Shown piece after piece: positions 7,452 to 16,246 of a DNA stretch of 54,352 bases. The number at the start of each line of letters is the position of its first letter. The stretch's first letter is position 1. The position numbers were made by a program, and so were the translations under genes. Origin of the DNA: Candidatus Hydrogenedentota bacterium (lineage in GTDB: Bacteria > Hydrogenedentota > Hydrogenedentia > Hydrogenedentales > CAITNO01); contig JAKOTZ010000003.1 of NCBI GenBank assembly GCA_029776995.1, forward strand, positions 1 through 54,352. The letters are read 5' to 3'. The notes under the pieces were generated by a model. That model worked only from the letters and a program-made list of their open reading frames with translations, was not told where the DNA came from and did not search any database.

Positions 7452-9592
7452 GCGCCTTTCCCGAAAAGGAAGAGCTTGCTGCCGATGGAGCAGCCCATGG
7501 CGCTGGTTCACCGGGTGCCCATCGGAACACGTCTTTCAGTTTGCTGATACTGGCGCTCATGCTGCTGGCCGCGGCGGCGGTGCGGCTGGCTTATCTGGAA
7601 CAGGTGCGGTCTGCTCCTGATTTTGCCGCGCCGGTCCTGGACCCTCAGCTTAACGATTACTGGGCCCGCGCGCTGGTTACGGGAGACTGGACGCCACCGG
7701 ACGGGGCGAATGATCCCATGATCCGTTCAACCCCCTACGGCCGCCCGCCGGGTTATCCCTGGTTCCTGGCCGGAATCTATCGGGTCTTCGGCCTGCACCC
7801 CCTGACGCCCAGGCTGGCTCAGATGGCGCTGGGTTTGCTCACGGTTCTGCTCGCGGGCGGCATCGGCTGGAAAATGTACGGACCCTGGGGAGCCGGCACG
7901 GCCGCGGGACTGCTGGCATTTACCTGGCCGATGCCTTTTTTTGAAGGCGAACTGAATTCGCCGGCGCTGGAGTGTTTCTGTTTTGCGGTAATGATTGCGG
8001 GGCTGCTCCAAAGCCATAATCGGTATGCCCGGGGCGGACTGGCTCTGGCCGGGCTGGCCGGCGGATGGCTGATTATCACCCGTCCCAACGCGGCGCTGCC
8101 GGTGCTGCTGGCCGCCGGCTGGGTCGCCTGGCGATTCCGCCCAAAAACGGTTCCGCAGAACCGCCCTGTCGCGGACTTCCTGTCCGGGTTTAGGCCGGCG
8201 TTTGTTTTTCTTGCGGCTGCCCTGCTGTGTGTTCTGCCGGTAGTGGTCCGCAACCGGATCGTCGGCGGCGAGTGGACGCCCGTATCCTATTACGGCGGCG
8301 TTAACCTCTATATCGGGAACCATCCGGATTCTTCCGGCGATCGCCCGCGGATACCGGACATCCAGGAAATCTCCGGATGGGAGGGCTGGAACTGTTTTGA
8401 CTATCCCCACCTTATTCAGGGGCTTGCGTCCCGCCAGGGGCTGGACGGATCTTTCGGCGCCGCTTCTCGGTGGTTTGCCCGGCGGGCGCTGTTGAACTGG
8501 CTGGAACATCCCGGCGCGATGTTCCGCCTTACGCTGCGGAAAGCCCTGCTCTTCTGGGGGCCGGCCACCGTGTCGGACAGCAAAGAAGTAGCCCTGGAGC
8601 GGCAGCGCAGCCCGATACTGTCCCTGCTGCCCGGATTCCCGCTGGTGGCCGGGCTGGGGCTGGCCGGAATGGTTCTGGTATGGATTGGCAACCGAACCCG
8701 GCTCTGTCCGGCCGCCCTGTCCCCGCCGCCCGGGGAATCCCTCCTGGCGCTGCTGGCCATGGGTCATTTCCTGTCGGTGCTTCCATTTTTCATGGCGGAA
8801 CGCTACCGGGTGGCCGCGCTGGTCCCGCTGGCCCTGCTGGCGGGCGGAGCGGTATGGCGCGCGCGTGAAGCCATCCGCTTCAGGCATCCCCGCTGTGCCG
8901 CGTGGGCGTTGGTGGCCGTTTTAGCGGGAACGGGTTTTACCCACATGCCCCTCGCCGCGTACCGGCCGGATGAGGCGCGCTGGCATTTTCACCGTGGCCT
9001 GGCCCTCATGAAAACCGGGAATCCTTTGCCTGCGGCCGTAGAGCTTCAGTGCGCTATTGCCAGGGATCCTGCCCACACCTGGTCCTGGCTGTATCTGGCG
9101 GCCGCCTATGAACAGATGGGACGGCTGGAAGACGCTTTGGCGGCCTGCGAAAGGGCGGTAAAGCTAAGTCCGGGCAGACCAGACGCCTGGAATAACCTGG
9201 GGTGGCTGTACCTGTGCCTGAACCGGCCAGGGCCGGCTGAGACAGCCCTGTCCGAGGCGGTCAGGCTGGACCCCGAATACCGTGTCGCCTGGATGAACCT
9301 CTTGCGCGCCCGGTTGGACCAGGAAAAGTATCGCGAAGCGGAAACAGCCGCCCGCCGCCTCGTTGAAATGGAACCGAATAATCCGGACGCGTGGAACAAC
9401 CTCGGATGGACCCTGATGCTGCAGCGCCGTAATGAAGAGGCTGAAGCGGCTTTTCTGAAAGCGCTTGAATTGGACCCCGGTCATCCTGCCGCCAGGGCGA
9501 ATCTGGAGAATCTTCGGACGGGAACGGCTCAGCAAAATTTGTCTTCGGAAATGCGCGCTCATCCCCTTAGTACCCCGAAATCTCAGGACTGA
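7448..9592 (+). CDS. polytopic glycosyltransferase (GT39/PMT-like) with C-terminal TPRs
   Basis: This 714-residue protein has about ten hydrophobic segments between residues 28 and 495, then a soluble tail from about 510 with four to five TPR units (for example EQMGRLEDALAACERAVKLSP and the two DAWNNLGW blocks). The N-terminal part resembles the GT39/PMT/ArnT class of lipid-phosphate-sugar glycosyltransferases: an acidic residue in the first periplasmic loop (VLDPQLNDYW) and a PYGRPPGYPWFLAG segment. The membrane-GT plus TPR design is that of TMTC-type O-mannosyltransferases. It probably transfers a sugar from a lipid carrier on the outer face of the inner membrane. The start is GTG 7448, overlapping the rimO stop, with no clear hydrophobic signal before residue 28. 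It opens the glycan block. Confidence 0.75.
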   Translation: MSAFPEKEELAADGAAHGAGSPGAHRNTSFSLLILALMLLAAAAVRLAYLEQVRSAPDFAAPVLDPQLNDYWARALVTGDWTPPDGANDPMIRSTPYGRPPGYPWFLAGIYRVFGLHPLTPRLAQMALGLLTVLLAGGIGWKMYGPWGAGTAAGLLAFTWPMPFFEGELNSPALECFCFAVMIAGLLQSHNRYARGGLALAGLAGGWLIITRPNAALPVLLAAGWVAWRFRPKTVPQNRPVADFLSGFRPAFVFLAAALLCVLPVVVRNRIVGGEWTPVSYYGGVNLYIGNHPDSSGDRPRIPDIQEISGWEGWNCFDYPHLIQGLASRQGLDGSFGAASRWFARRALLNWLEHPGAMFRLTLRKALLFWGPATVSDSKEVALERQRSPILSLLPGFPLVAGLGLAGMVLVWIGNRTRLCPAALSPPPGESLLALLAMGHFLSVLPFFMAERYRVAALVPLALLAGGAVWRAREAIRFRHPRCAAWALVAVLAGTGFTHMPLAAYRPDEARWHFHRGLALMKTGNPLPAAVELQCAIARDPAHTWSWLYLAAAYEQMGRLEDALAACERAVKLSPGRPDAWNNLGWLYLCLNRPGPAETALSEAVRLDPEYRVAWMNLLRARLDQEKYREAETAARRLVEMEPNNPDAWNNLGWTLMLQRRNEEAEAAFLKALELDPGHPAARANLENLRTGTAQQNLSSEMRAHPLSTPKSQD

Positions 9593-9667
9593 ATAGGGTA
9601 AAATGATGGGGAATGCCCGGCGCGCGTTTCGGTGCGGTTCCGCCGGCTTGCACAGGAGTAACTGAAC

Positions 9668-12550
9668 ATGCATCTTTTTTGGGAGCCCGTGGTCTGGCCG
9701 CTGTTTGACCTGTTGAAACCGCGCCGGATCCTGGAAATCGGAGCTGAAGAAGGAAAACACACCCTTAAAATCCTGCCCTGGTGCCAGCGGTTCGGCGCCG
9801 TGCTGCACGTCATTGAACCTTTTCCAAAGTTTAACGTTGAAGAATGCGCCGCGCGCTACCGCGGCCATTTCGAACTGATCCAGGGATTCAGTCCCGAAGC
9901 CCTGCCGTCGCTGCCTCCCGTGGATATCGCGCTGATCGACGGCGATCACAACTGGTATACGGTACACGCGGAACTCGAGACCCTCGCCAAACAGAATCGC
10001 CACCATAACGCCATCCCGCCGCTGTTTCTGCTTCATGATGTCGATTGGCCTTATGGTCGCCGGGACCTCTATTACGATCCGGACCGAATCCCTGCGGAAT
10101 ACCGGAAACCCTGGCGTCGCGCGGGCATCCTGCCGGGGTGTGTTGCCCTGGCGGAAAAAGGAGGATGCAACGCCAATTATTGCAACGCGGAAACCGAAGG
10201 CGGAGAACGGAACGGCGTGCGGACCGCGGCAGAGGATTTTGTTGCGGAACATGCCGATGAAGCGTGGCGTCTGATTGTGCTGCCGTTCTTTTCCGGGTTG
10301 GGCATCCTGGTCTGTGATCAGCACTTGAAAAAGGTCCCCGAACTGAACGCCTGGCTGGAATCTCTCCCGGACGAACAGCGCGCGGACCTGTGGATACGGG
10401 CGATTGAAGGCGAACGGACCCGCGTGCTGGTAGAACTCGAGAAGCGGCGGCATGATATCGCCTACCTGAAACAGAAGCGGGAGGACGCAGAAATAGCACT
10501 GGCCCGCGAGCGCGAATCATTCAGGGAACTTACAAACCGGCATGAAATCCTGAAACAGGAACGTGACCGGCTCCAGAGCGAACGTGACCGGCTCCAGGGC
10601 GAACGTGACCGGCTCCAGGGCGAACGTGACCGCCTCCAGGGCGAACTTGACCGGCTTCAGGGCGAACGTGACCGGCTCCAGGGCGAACGTGACCGGCTCC
10701 AGAGCGAACGTGACCGGCTCCAGGGCGAACGTGACCGGCTCCGCGCGGAAATCCTGAACCAGATACCGGTGCTGGTGGACGCGGCCCGCCTCATGGAGCG
10801 CCGCGAAGAGCTGTTGCGGCAGATCCGGGTTTCCATTAACCTTTTCGAACTGGCCGCGAAATCTTATGCCAAATTCCTGGCTTCCTGGCGCTGGCGGGTG
10901 GGCAACCGGCTGGCCCGTTGGGCGGCTTATTTCCGCGGAGGCAACACGGGACAGCCCACGGCTGTCATCCGCGTAAAAGATGCCATCCGGCGGCACGGCA
11001 AGTGGAAAGAAAACTACGCGGCCCGGGAAAAATCGTTGGTGCCTGCCCGCGAGGTCACCGCACTGCTGACATCCCCGGAACAGTGGTCCAAACGCGGGAA
11101 AAATCTGTCTGACCGGTTGCGCGCTGAGGTCGCCGCGCTGGAAAATGAGCTGCGCCAGGTCCTCAGCCTGTATGAACGGATGCATCTGGAGAGCCGGCGC
11201 CTGACCGCCTCCAAACGCTGGCGCCTGGGGTCACTGATTATCGGCCAGTTCCACCGCCTGCGCCTGCCGGAAGTTCCATCGCCGATTCCTCCTCTCCTGA
11301 ACGTGCACTGGGCCGCGTTCCAGGCATTGCGGAAGGGACTTCGCAACACTCCGCTTACGCCTTTGCGGATCAATAAGGATCACTTTGCCGCGGGCCGGCG
11401 GCAGCCGGATCCCCCCGCTTCATCCGCCTACAGTGTTCCCGCGCGTTCTGCTGAGCCGCGCCGGCCTGATCCGGTCGCCCGGCTGCTGCAGTTCACGCCG
11501 CCCCGCCCGCGCAACCCCTTTTACACCATCATGACCGACCAGTTGGCGCGGTGGGAGTGGCCGGTGCGTTTCACGGTCAAATGGGACGAAGCGGAGGCCT
11601 GGGCCCGCGAGCGGCACGCCCTGCCCCCGGTAGTGCACCTGCATCAGCTGGACCCGTTCTACCATGTCGCCGGCGGCGATCTGAACGCCGTCCGGGAGCG
11701 CGCCGAGTCCCTGCTGCGTCGCCTGGAGGCGCTGCGCGGCGCCGGCGCGGCGCTGGTCCACACCTTCCACAACCCCTGGCCCCACAACCGCGCCTTTCTT
11801 GAGGTGGACCGGTGGTTCACGGAACGGGCCATGCCGCTCATGGACCGGATTATTGTCTTGTGTGAAGCCGGCGTGCCCCACGTGCGGCAGTTCGCTCCCG
11901 CCGAGAAAATCGTCCACATTCCTCATCCGCACTTCATGGGTATTTACGGCCCTCCGGAGGATCGCGCTGCCTCCCGAAGAAAATTCGGCTTTGCCGACTC
12001 GGATTTTGTCTTCTGCCAGGTGGGCGAGATCAAGCCCTACAAAGGGCTGGAACGGCTCCTGGACGCGTGGGCGGTTGTCCGGCGGGAAGACCCGAATCTC
12101 CGCCTGCTGCTGTCGGGCCGCGCCCCGGATAACGCCTACTTGAAGAAAATACGGGAACGGCTGGAGGACAGCGTGGTGCTGGAGCCCCGCGAACTGGGGG
12201 ATTCCGAAATTCCCGAACGCCTGGCTGCAGCGGACGCGGCCGTCTTCTCCTTTGAGGATCAGTGGGTGTCCGGCTCGGTCATCCTGGCCCTATCGTATGG
12301 CGTCCCGGCGGTGGTGCCCGACGTCGGCGGGCTTGGAGAGTATGTGTTTGAGGAAGACAACGGTTTCCTGTACGCCCCCAACACGGCTGAAGCGCTGGCG
12401 GCCGCGATACTGCGCGCCCGCCGGTGTCCCTGGCCCGAACATCTGCGGTATATGTGTTTCGCCCATTGCGCCAAGTGGGCGCCGGATCACATTTCCGCGC
12501 GGTACGCGGAGGTATACGCCGCCGCCGCGCGAAACAGGAATATGCCATGA
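9668..12550 (+). CDS. methyltransferase / coiled-coil / GT4 glycosyltransferase fusion
   Basis: The 960-residue product joins several modules. Residues 1-130 look like a class I SAM-dependent methyltransferase (ILEIGAEEGKHT at about 20-31; ALIDGDHNWY at about 86-95). Residues about 250-365 are a coiled coil that includes nine 7-residue units of ERDRLQ(G/S) (298-360). Residues about 370-600 are basic and helical with two related 'ASWRWRVGNRL'/'ASKRWRLGSLI' segments. Residues about 650-957 form a GT-B C-terminal half with CQVGEIKPYKGLERLLDAW, a typical GT4 nucleotide-sugar site, and an acceptor-side EYVFEEDNGFLY. It probably modifies and extends a surface glycan, with the coiled coil setting distance or assembly. 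A TAAAAT box at 9599-9604 and ACAGGAG precede the gene. Its stop overlaps the next start (ATGA). Confidence 0.8.
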   Translation: MHLFWEPVVWPLFDLLKPRRILEIGAEEGKHTLKILPWCQRFGAVLHVIEPFPKFNVEECAARYRGHFELIQGFSPEALPSLPPVDIALIDGDHNWYTVHAELETLAKQNRHHNAIPPLFLLHDVDWPYGRRDLYYDPDRIPAEYRKPWRRAGILPGCVALAEKGGCNANYCNAETEGGERNGVRTAAEDFVAEHADEAWRLIVLPFFSGLGILVCDQHLKKVPELNAWLESLPDEQRADLWIRAIEGERTRVLVELEKRRHDIAYLKQKREDAEIALARERESFRELTNRHEILKQERDRLQSERDRLQGERDRLQGERDRLQGELDRLQGERDRLQGERDRLQSERDRLQGERDRLRAEILNQIPVLVDAARLMERREELLRQIRVSINLFELAAKSYAKFLASWRWRVGNRLARWAAYFRGGNTGQPTAVIRVKDAIRRHGKWKENYAAREKSLVPAREVTALLTSPEQWSKRGKNLSDRLRAEVAALENELRQVLSLYERMHLESRRLTASKRWRLGSLIIGQFHRLRLPEVPSPIPPLLNVHWAAFQALRKGLRNTPLTPLRINKDHFAAGRRQPDPPASSAYSVPARSAEPRRPDPVARLLQFTPPRPRNPFYTIMTDQLARWEWPVRFTVKWDEAEAWARERHALPPVVHLHQLDPFYHVAGGDLNAVRERAESLLRRLEALRGAGAALVHTFHNPWPHNRAFLEVDRWFTERAMPLMDRIIVLCEAGVPHVRQFAPAEKIVHIPHPHFMGIYGPPEDRAASRRKFGFADSDFVFCQVGEIKPYKGLERLLDAWAVVRREDPNLRLLLSGRAPDNAYLKKIRERLEDSVVLEPRELGDSEIPERLAAADAAVFSFEDQWVSGSVILALSYGVPAVVPDVGGLGEYVFEEDNGFLYAPNTAEALAAAILRARRCPWPEHLRYMCFAHCAKWAPDHISARYAEVYAAAARNRNMP
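10559..10747 (+). repeat. nine-unit 21-bp in-frame tandem repeat
   Basis: Nine copies of a 21-bp unit (gaacgtgaccggctccaggg plus c) begin at 10559 and recur every 21 bases. Units 2, 3, 6 and 8 are identical. Units 1 and 7 share one change (Ser for Gly), unit 4 differs at one base, unit 5 at two, and unit 9 degenerates at its end. Each unit encodes one coiled-coil heptad. Near identity at wobble positions implies recent expansion by slippage or unequal crossing over. Confidence 0.97.
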
Positions 12551-14529
12551 ACCCAGCCATTGATCTTGTAGTGCCTGTTTTTAATTCCCCGCACCACGCC
12601 CGCGCGTGCCTGCGGAGCATCTTTACGCATGCGGACGTACCCTGCCGGCTGATCGTTGTGGATGACTGCAGTGACGACCACACGGCCGGCATGCTGCGGG
12701 AACTGATGGCCGCCGCGCCGGACGCGGTGGAGGCCCGTTATCTCCGCAACGAGCAGAACCTGGGGTATCTGCGCTCGGTGAACCGCGGAATCCGTGAAGG
12801 CGGCGCTCCCGTTGTTGTGCTGGTCAATTCGGATACCCTGCTGACGCCGGGCGCGCTCAACCGCGTGTTAAGCGGATTTGGCCGCGACCCCAAAATCGGC
12901 GTGATCAATCCGGTGTCGAACTGGGCCAACTGGACACGCATACCTTTTCCAGACGGCGCGAACATTTATTCCCTGACAGATGCGGTGCGCCGGCTGGGTT
13001 CCGGGAAACTTCCGGACATCCGGAACGCTTCCGGATTTTTCTTCGCCATGCGCCGGGAGCTGATCCAGGATATCGGCGACTTCGACGAGGCCTATGGCTT
13101 CGGCTACTGGGAGGAAACCGACTTTTGCATGCGCGCCCTCGCGAAAGGATGGCGGGTCGTGGTCGACGACAGCCTGTACATCTTCCATCACGGCTGGGGG
13201 AGTTTCCAGGAAGAGGGCCGCAACGAAAACATGCGCCGCAATCGCGAAATCTTCATGGCCCGCTGGCAGAAACCATTCGCTGAAGCCGAAGCCTGGTGGA
13301 AACGGAACGATCCGGTAAAACCCCTGTCCGGCGCCCTGGAACGCGCGTTTTCCGCGGCGCCTGCGGCAGGCATGCCTAATGAATCCCGGATCCGGGACCG
13401 CATAGAGGCGCTGAGGTCGGGCGCTTCTCCCGCCCTGCGGGAGGGCGCGGCATCGGGGCGTCCCGCGGAGCGGCCGAGGGTCATCTATGTCCTTCCCGCC
13501 GTGGCGCTGTACGGAGGCATCATTTCCGTGCTCCAGGTGGTGAATGAGCTCATCCTGAACGGTTTCGACGCCAACATTGCCACTTACGGCCGGGTGGACG
13601 ACGAGATGTTCCGCATGTTCCCCATGTATTTCCGGCCCTGGCGCTTCGAATCCATGGAACAGATGGTCCGGTGTTTTCCCCAATGCGATCTGGTTGTCGC
13701 CACCGCCTGGGAAACGGTGTATCCCGTGACGGCCCTCAGGGAAATGCGTCCCGGCCTGCCCGCCGTGTACTTTGTGCAGGATTTCGAGCCGGATTTTTAC
13801 GGAGACGACCGTCCTGACCTGGCACAGCTGGCGGACCGGACCTATTACCTCATTGCCGACCAGATCGTCAAAACCCGTTGGCTGGCCCGCAAACTTAAAC
13901 CCTACGGCGGAAGAGTGCGCCGAATCCCCCTGGGGCTGAACCTCGACTTTTTCCACGATGAAGGAAAACCCAGGCCCAGGCAAATCCTCAGCCTGGCCCG
14001 GCCGACCTCCGCCAGGCGCAATTTCCCCATGGTTTGCGAGGTATACCGCAGAATCCATGCCCTGCGCCCGGATATCACCCTGGCCCTTTACGGCGGGGGC
14101 ATCGACCCGGCAACCCTCGACTTTCCCGTGCGCTATTACGGAAAGCTGGGCGAGATGCGGGAAGTCGCGCGGGCGCTGAATGAAACGCTGGTCCTGCTGG
14201 ACTGCTCGACCTTCCAGGGATTCGGGCGGCCCGGACTGGAAGCCATGGCCTGCGGCGCGGCCGCCGTGCTCACCCGTGAAGGCGGCATTACCCAGTACGC
14301 CAAACACCGGTGGAACTGTTTGCTGATTGATCCCGAAGACCCGGAGGATATCGTCAGCGCCCTGCTGGAGATAGTGGATAATGCGCCCTTGCGGGAACGC
14401 CTGGTCGCCAACGGTAAATCCACCGCGGCGGACTATGCCACATGGCTGGAAGGGCGGCGCACCGCCGCGTTGTTCCGCGAACTTCTCGGTCTGGCGCCGC
14501 CGGCTTCGGATGGCGGCAGCGGGGTATAA
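12547..14529 (+). CDS. GT2-GT4 bifunctional glycosyltransferase
   Basis: The 660-residue protein carries two transferases. Residues 1-235 are a GT-A family 2 enzyme: LVVPVFNSPHHARACLRSI at the N-terminus, VVDDCSDD, a metal-binding NSD motif (VLVNSDTLLTPG) and WEETDFCMRA as the catalytic base region, close to rhamnosyltransferase-type proteins. Residues about 315-650 are a GT-B enzyme with a GGIISVLQ glycine loop, a PLGLNLDFF hinge and QGFGRPGLEAMACG, the EX7E-type donor site of GT4 proteins. Start ATG 12547 overlaps the previous stop by four bases, so the two are translationally coupled; the in-frame ATG at 12424 lies inside the previous gene and is rejected. It probably adds two successive sugars to a surface polysaccharide. 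Nucleotide-sugar specificities cannot be read. Confidence 0.85.
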   Translation: MNPAIDLVVPVFNSPHHARACLRSIFTHADVPCRLIVVDDCSDDHTAGMLRELMAAAPDAVEARYLRNEQNLGYLRSVNRGIREGGAPVVVLVNSDTLLTPGALNRVLSGFGRDPKIGVINPVSNWANWTRIPFPDGANIYSLTDAVRRLGSGKLPDIRNASGFFFAMRRELIQDIGDFDEAYGFGYWEETDFCMRALAKGWRVVVDDSLYIFHHGWGSFQEEGRNENMRRNREIFMARWQKPFAEAEAWWKRNDPVKPLSGALERAFSAAPAAGMPNESRIRDRIEALRSGASPALREGAASGRPAERPRVIYVLPAVALYGGIISVLQVVNELILNGFDANIATYGRVDDEMFRMFPMYFRPWRFESMEQMVRCFPQCDLVVATAWETVYPVTALREMRPGLPAVYFVQDFEPDFYGDDRPDLAQLADRTYYLIADQIVKTRWLARKLKPYGGRVRRIPLGLNLDFFHDEGKPRPRQILSLARPTSARRNFPMVCEVYRRIHALRPDITLALYGGGIDPATLDFPVRYYGKLGEMREVARALNETLVLLDCSTFQGFGRPGLEAMACGAAAVLTREGGITQYAKHRWNCLLIDPEDPEDIVSALLEIVDNAPLRERLVANGKSTAADYATWLEGRRTAALFRELLGLAPPASDGGSGV

Positions 14530-14530
14530 T
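14525..14530 (+). promoter_or_regulatory. TATAAT -10 box containing a stop codon
   Basis: A perfect TATAAT contains the TAA stop (14527-14529) of the GT2-GT4 gene. No good -35 box was found at 16-18 bases. It would feed the micropeptide and first SGNH gene. Confidence 0.4.
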
Positions 14531-14702
14531 GTCTTACGAACTCGACACGGGAGAACCTGTTATGAGTCCGATTCCACCCAGACGCCTGCCGGCGCGCGCG
14601 CAGAGCCTCACCATCATCCTCGACACGATCCTGCAGATCCTGAGCATTATCGAGGCCGTTTACCGGCTGTTCACGCTGATTTTCTCCTCCCAGGCGCGGT
14701 GA
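14529..14702 (+). CDS. single-span membrane micropeptide in the glycan block
   Basis: A 57-codon frame starts at ATG 14529, sharing one base with the stop of the GT2-GT4 gene. A second in-frame ATG at 14562, preceded by GGGAG, would give a 46-residue product. The C-terminal half is one hydrophobic helix (about residues 28-53 of the long form, rich in Ile, Leu and Phe) after a basic Pro/Arg stretch, which predicts a cytoplasmic N-terminus. A TATAAT box covers 14525-14530, which favours the inner start if transcription begins there. Its TGA overlaps the GTG of the next gene. Coupling on both sides argues it is real. No known family is recognised; it could be a small subunit of a glycan-export or SGNH complex. 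Confidence 0.55.
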   Translation: MSYELDTGEPVMSPIPPRRLPARAQSLTIILDTILQILSIIEAVYRLFTLIFSSQAR

Positions 14703-16228
14703 GCAGGTTCGCTGGAGCGCGGCGTGCCCGATGGATTGCCCTCGCGCTGACGGGCGGGCTGTGGCTGGTCCTGCTGGCCGTCGGCCTGGAAACCTGGGCG
14801 CGGTGGCAGGCCCGGCAGGAGGAACGCCTGGCGCGGGAGATAGAAAACCGCCTGTATGCGGAGTCGGAGTGGACCGCCCGGGACCAGGCCGTCGCCCGGG
14901 AGGTGCTCGGAGCGTGGCCCGATACGGACGCCGACCTGCGCGCCTGGCGCGATTTGCTGAACCTGCCCCCCGCGGACAGCCGGTGGAAAAAACGGGCGGA
15001 TACTTTTGGCGAGGCTTTTCTGTTTCTGGATGCTGCCGGACGGGTGGCGGACCGTATCCTGCCGGATCCCGCCGGGTCCTCCTTGCCTGCCGGGTGGCTG
15101 GAGCGTTTTACTCCCGGAGTGGTGATTACCGATATCCTTCCCGCCGACTGGGCTGATGACGCTGCCGCCGCGTCGCGGTCTGCCGCCGCGGGACATCAGA
15201 TTCGTGAGTATCCTGTCCCCATTCAGGAGAACAGTCCGCCGGAAGTGCTCCAGTTTGTCTGGATGCCTGCCCCGCCCGAAGTCGCGTTTTCGATCCTGTG
15301 CGTCATCCGCCCATCTATTTGGAAGGAACTCTGGATCGCTTTTCGCCCGAATGTTCACCATCAGGACATCATGGATTTCCAGTCAAACAGCCTGGGCTGG
15401 CGGGATGGCGAAGTGCTGCTGCCAAGGCCGCCGGATGTTTTCCGCGTGGTCTGTGTCGGCGGATCCACCACCGCCGAGGGACCGCACAATGCCCTGACCT
15501 ATCCGAATCTCCTGGAACGGCGCCTCCGCGGCGCGTTCCCAAAAATAGACGTGGTCAACGCCGGAATCTTTGCGATCCTCAGTTTCGGCGAAGCGAGGCG
15601 CGCACCGGATTACCTGGCCCTGGATCCTTCGCTCATCCTCCATTACAACTTCGTCAATGACGTGCCTTATGTGCTGGACCGCGCGGAATCTGCGGAGTCT
15701 TTTCTCTCGCCCCGCCGGCTGCTCCGTCGGCTGGCCCGGCATTCCATTTGGGTACGGCGGAACCTTGACCTTTGGGTTCTTCCCGCTGAAACGGATCTGA
15801 TAACAGGGCTTCAGGACACATTCGCCAACATGGACGTGTTGCGGCGCGAAGCCGGCCGGCGCGGGGTTCCGGTCGTGTTTTGTTCCTTTGCCAGGCCGGG
15901 CTGGGAGAACCTGCCGGATTCCGAAAAAGCCTTTTTCAACCGTCGGATCCTCAACATGATTTGGGGGCCGCGCCTGACCATGCGCGCCTACTGCAGGCTC
16001 GTCGACCTTTATAACCGTGAACTGCGCCGGCGCTGTGTAGAATGGGACGCGCCGTTTCTCGATATTGCGCCACTGCTGGCCGGAGGCGCCGAACGCTTTA
16101 CCGATATCTGCCACATGCGCGTGTGGGCCATGGAGGACAAAGCCCGGGTGATTGCCGACCGCCTCGCGCCGATCATTGCGGGAAGCGCGAACGGCGCGCC
16201 CGGTCCTCAGCCGGCGTCTCTGTTATAA
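14699..16228 (+). CDS. membrane-anchored SGNH/GDSL hydrolase, copy 1
   Basis: From GTG 14699 (overlapping the TGA of the micropeptide) the protein has 509 residues. Residues about 12-30 are a hydrophobic anchor after an Arg-rich start, so the catalytic part faces the periplasm. A helical region (40-150) precedes the SGNH domain: block I VVCVGGSTT with nucleophile Ser256, then DVVNAGI, HYNFVND in place of the GxND block, and DICH with Asp469 and His472 completing the triad. Such enzymes are esterases, often adding or removing O-acetyl groups on polysaccharides. The next gene is a paralog of nearly the same length. Its position beside glycosyltransferases suggests work on a surface glycan. Longer in-frame starts lie inside the preceding genes and are rejected. 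Confidence 0.82.
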   Translation: MSRFAGARRARWIALALTGGLWLVLLAVGLETWARWQARQEERLAREIENRLYAESEWTARDQAVAREVLGAWPDTDADLRAWRDLLNLPPADSRWKKRADTFGEAFLFLDAAGRVADRILPDPAGSSLPAGWLERFTPGVVITDILPADWADDAAAASRSAAAGHQIREYPVPIQENSPPEVLQFVWMPAPPEVAFSILCVIRPSIWKELWIAFRPNVHHQDIMDFQSNSLGWRDGEVLLPRPPDVFRVVCVGGSTTAEGPHNALTYPNLLERRLRGAFPKIDVVNAGIFAILSFGEARRAPDYLALDPSLILHYNFVNDVPYVLDRAESAESFLSPRRLLRRLARHSIWVRRNLDLWVLPAETDLITGLQDTFANMDVLRREAGRRGVPVVFCSFARPGWENLPDSEKAFFNRRILNMIWGPRLTMRAYCRLVDLYNRELRRRCVEWDAPFLDIAPLLAGGAERFTDICHMRVWAMEDKARVIADRLAPIIAGSANGAPGPQPASLL

Positions 16229-16229
16229 T
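16224..16229 (+). promoter_or_regulatory. TATAAT -10 box containing the stop of SGNH copy 1
   Basis: A perfect TATAAT spans the TAA stop (16226-16228) of the upstream gene and lies 17 bases before ATG 16247. Transcription from it would give a leader of only about 10 bases. Confidence 0.4.
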
Positions 16230-16246
16230 CCCGCGGGAAACACTTC

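Noticed and set aside
10559-10747. Possible CRISPR array from regular 21-base repeats.
   Set aside because: Units are contiguous without spacers, and encode in-frame heptads of the glycosyltransferase fusion. It is a coding tandem repeat.
12424-12546. Upstream extension of the GT2-GT4 gene by 41 codons.
   Set aside because: The added part overlaps the coding region of the previous gene, and ATG 12547 overlaps its stop in the usual coupled way.
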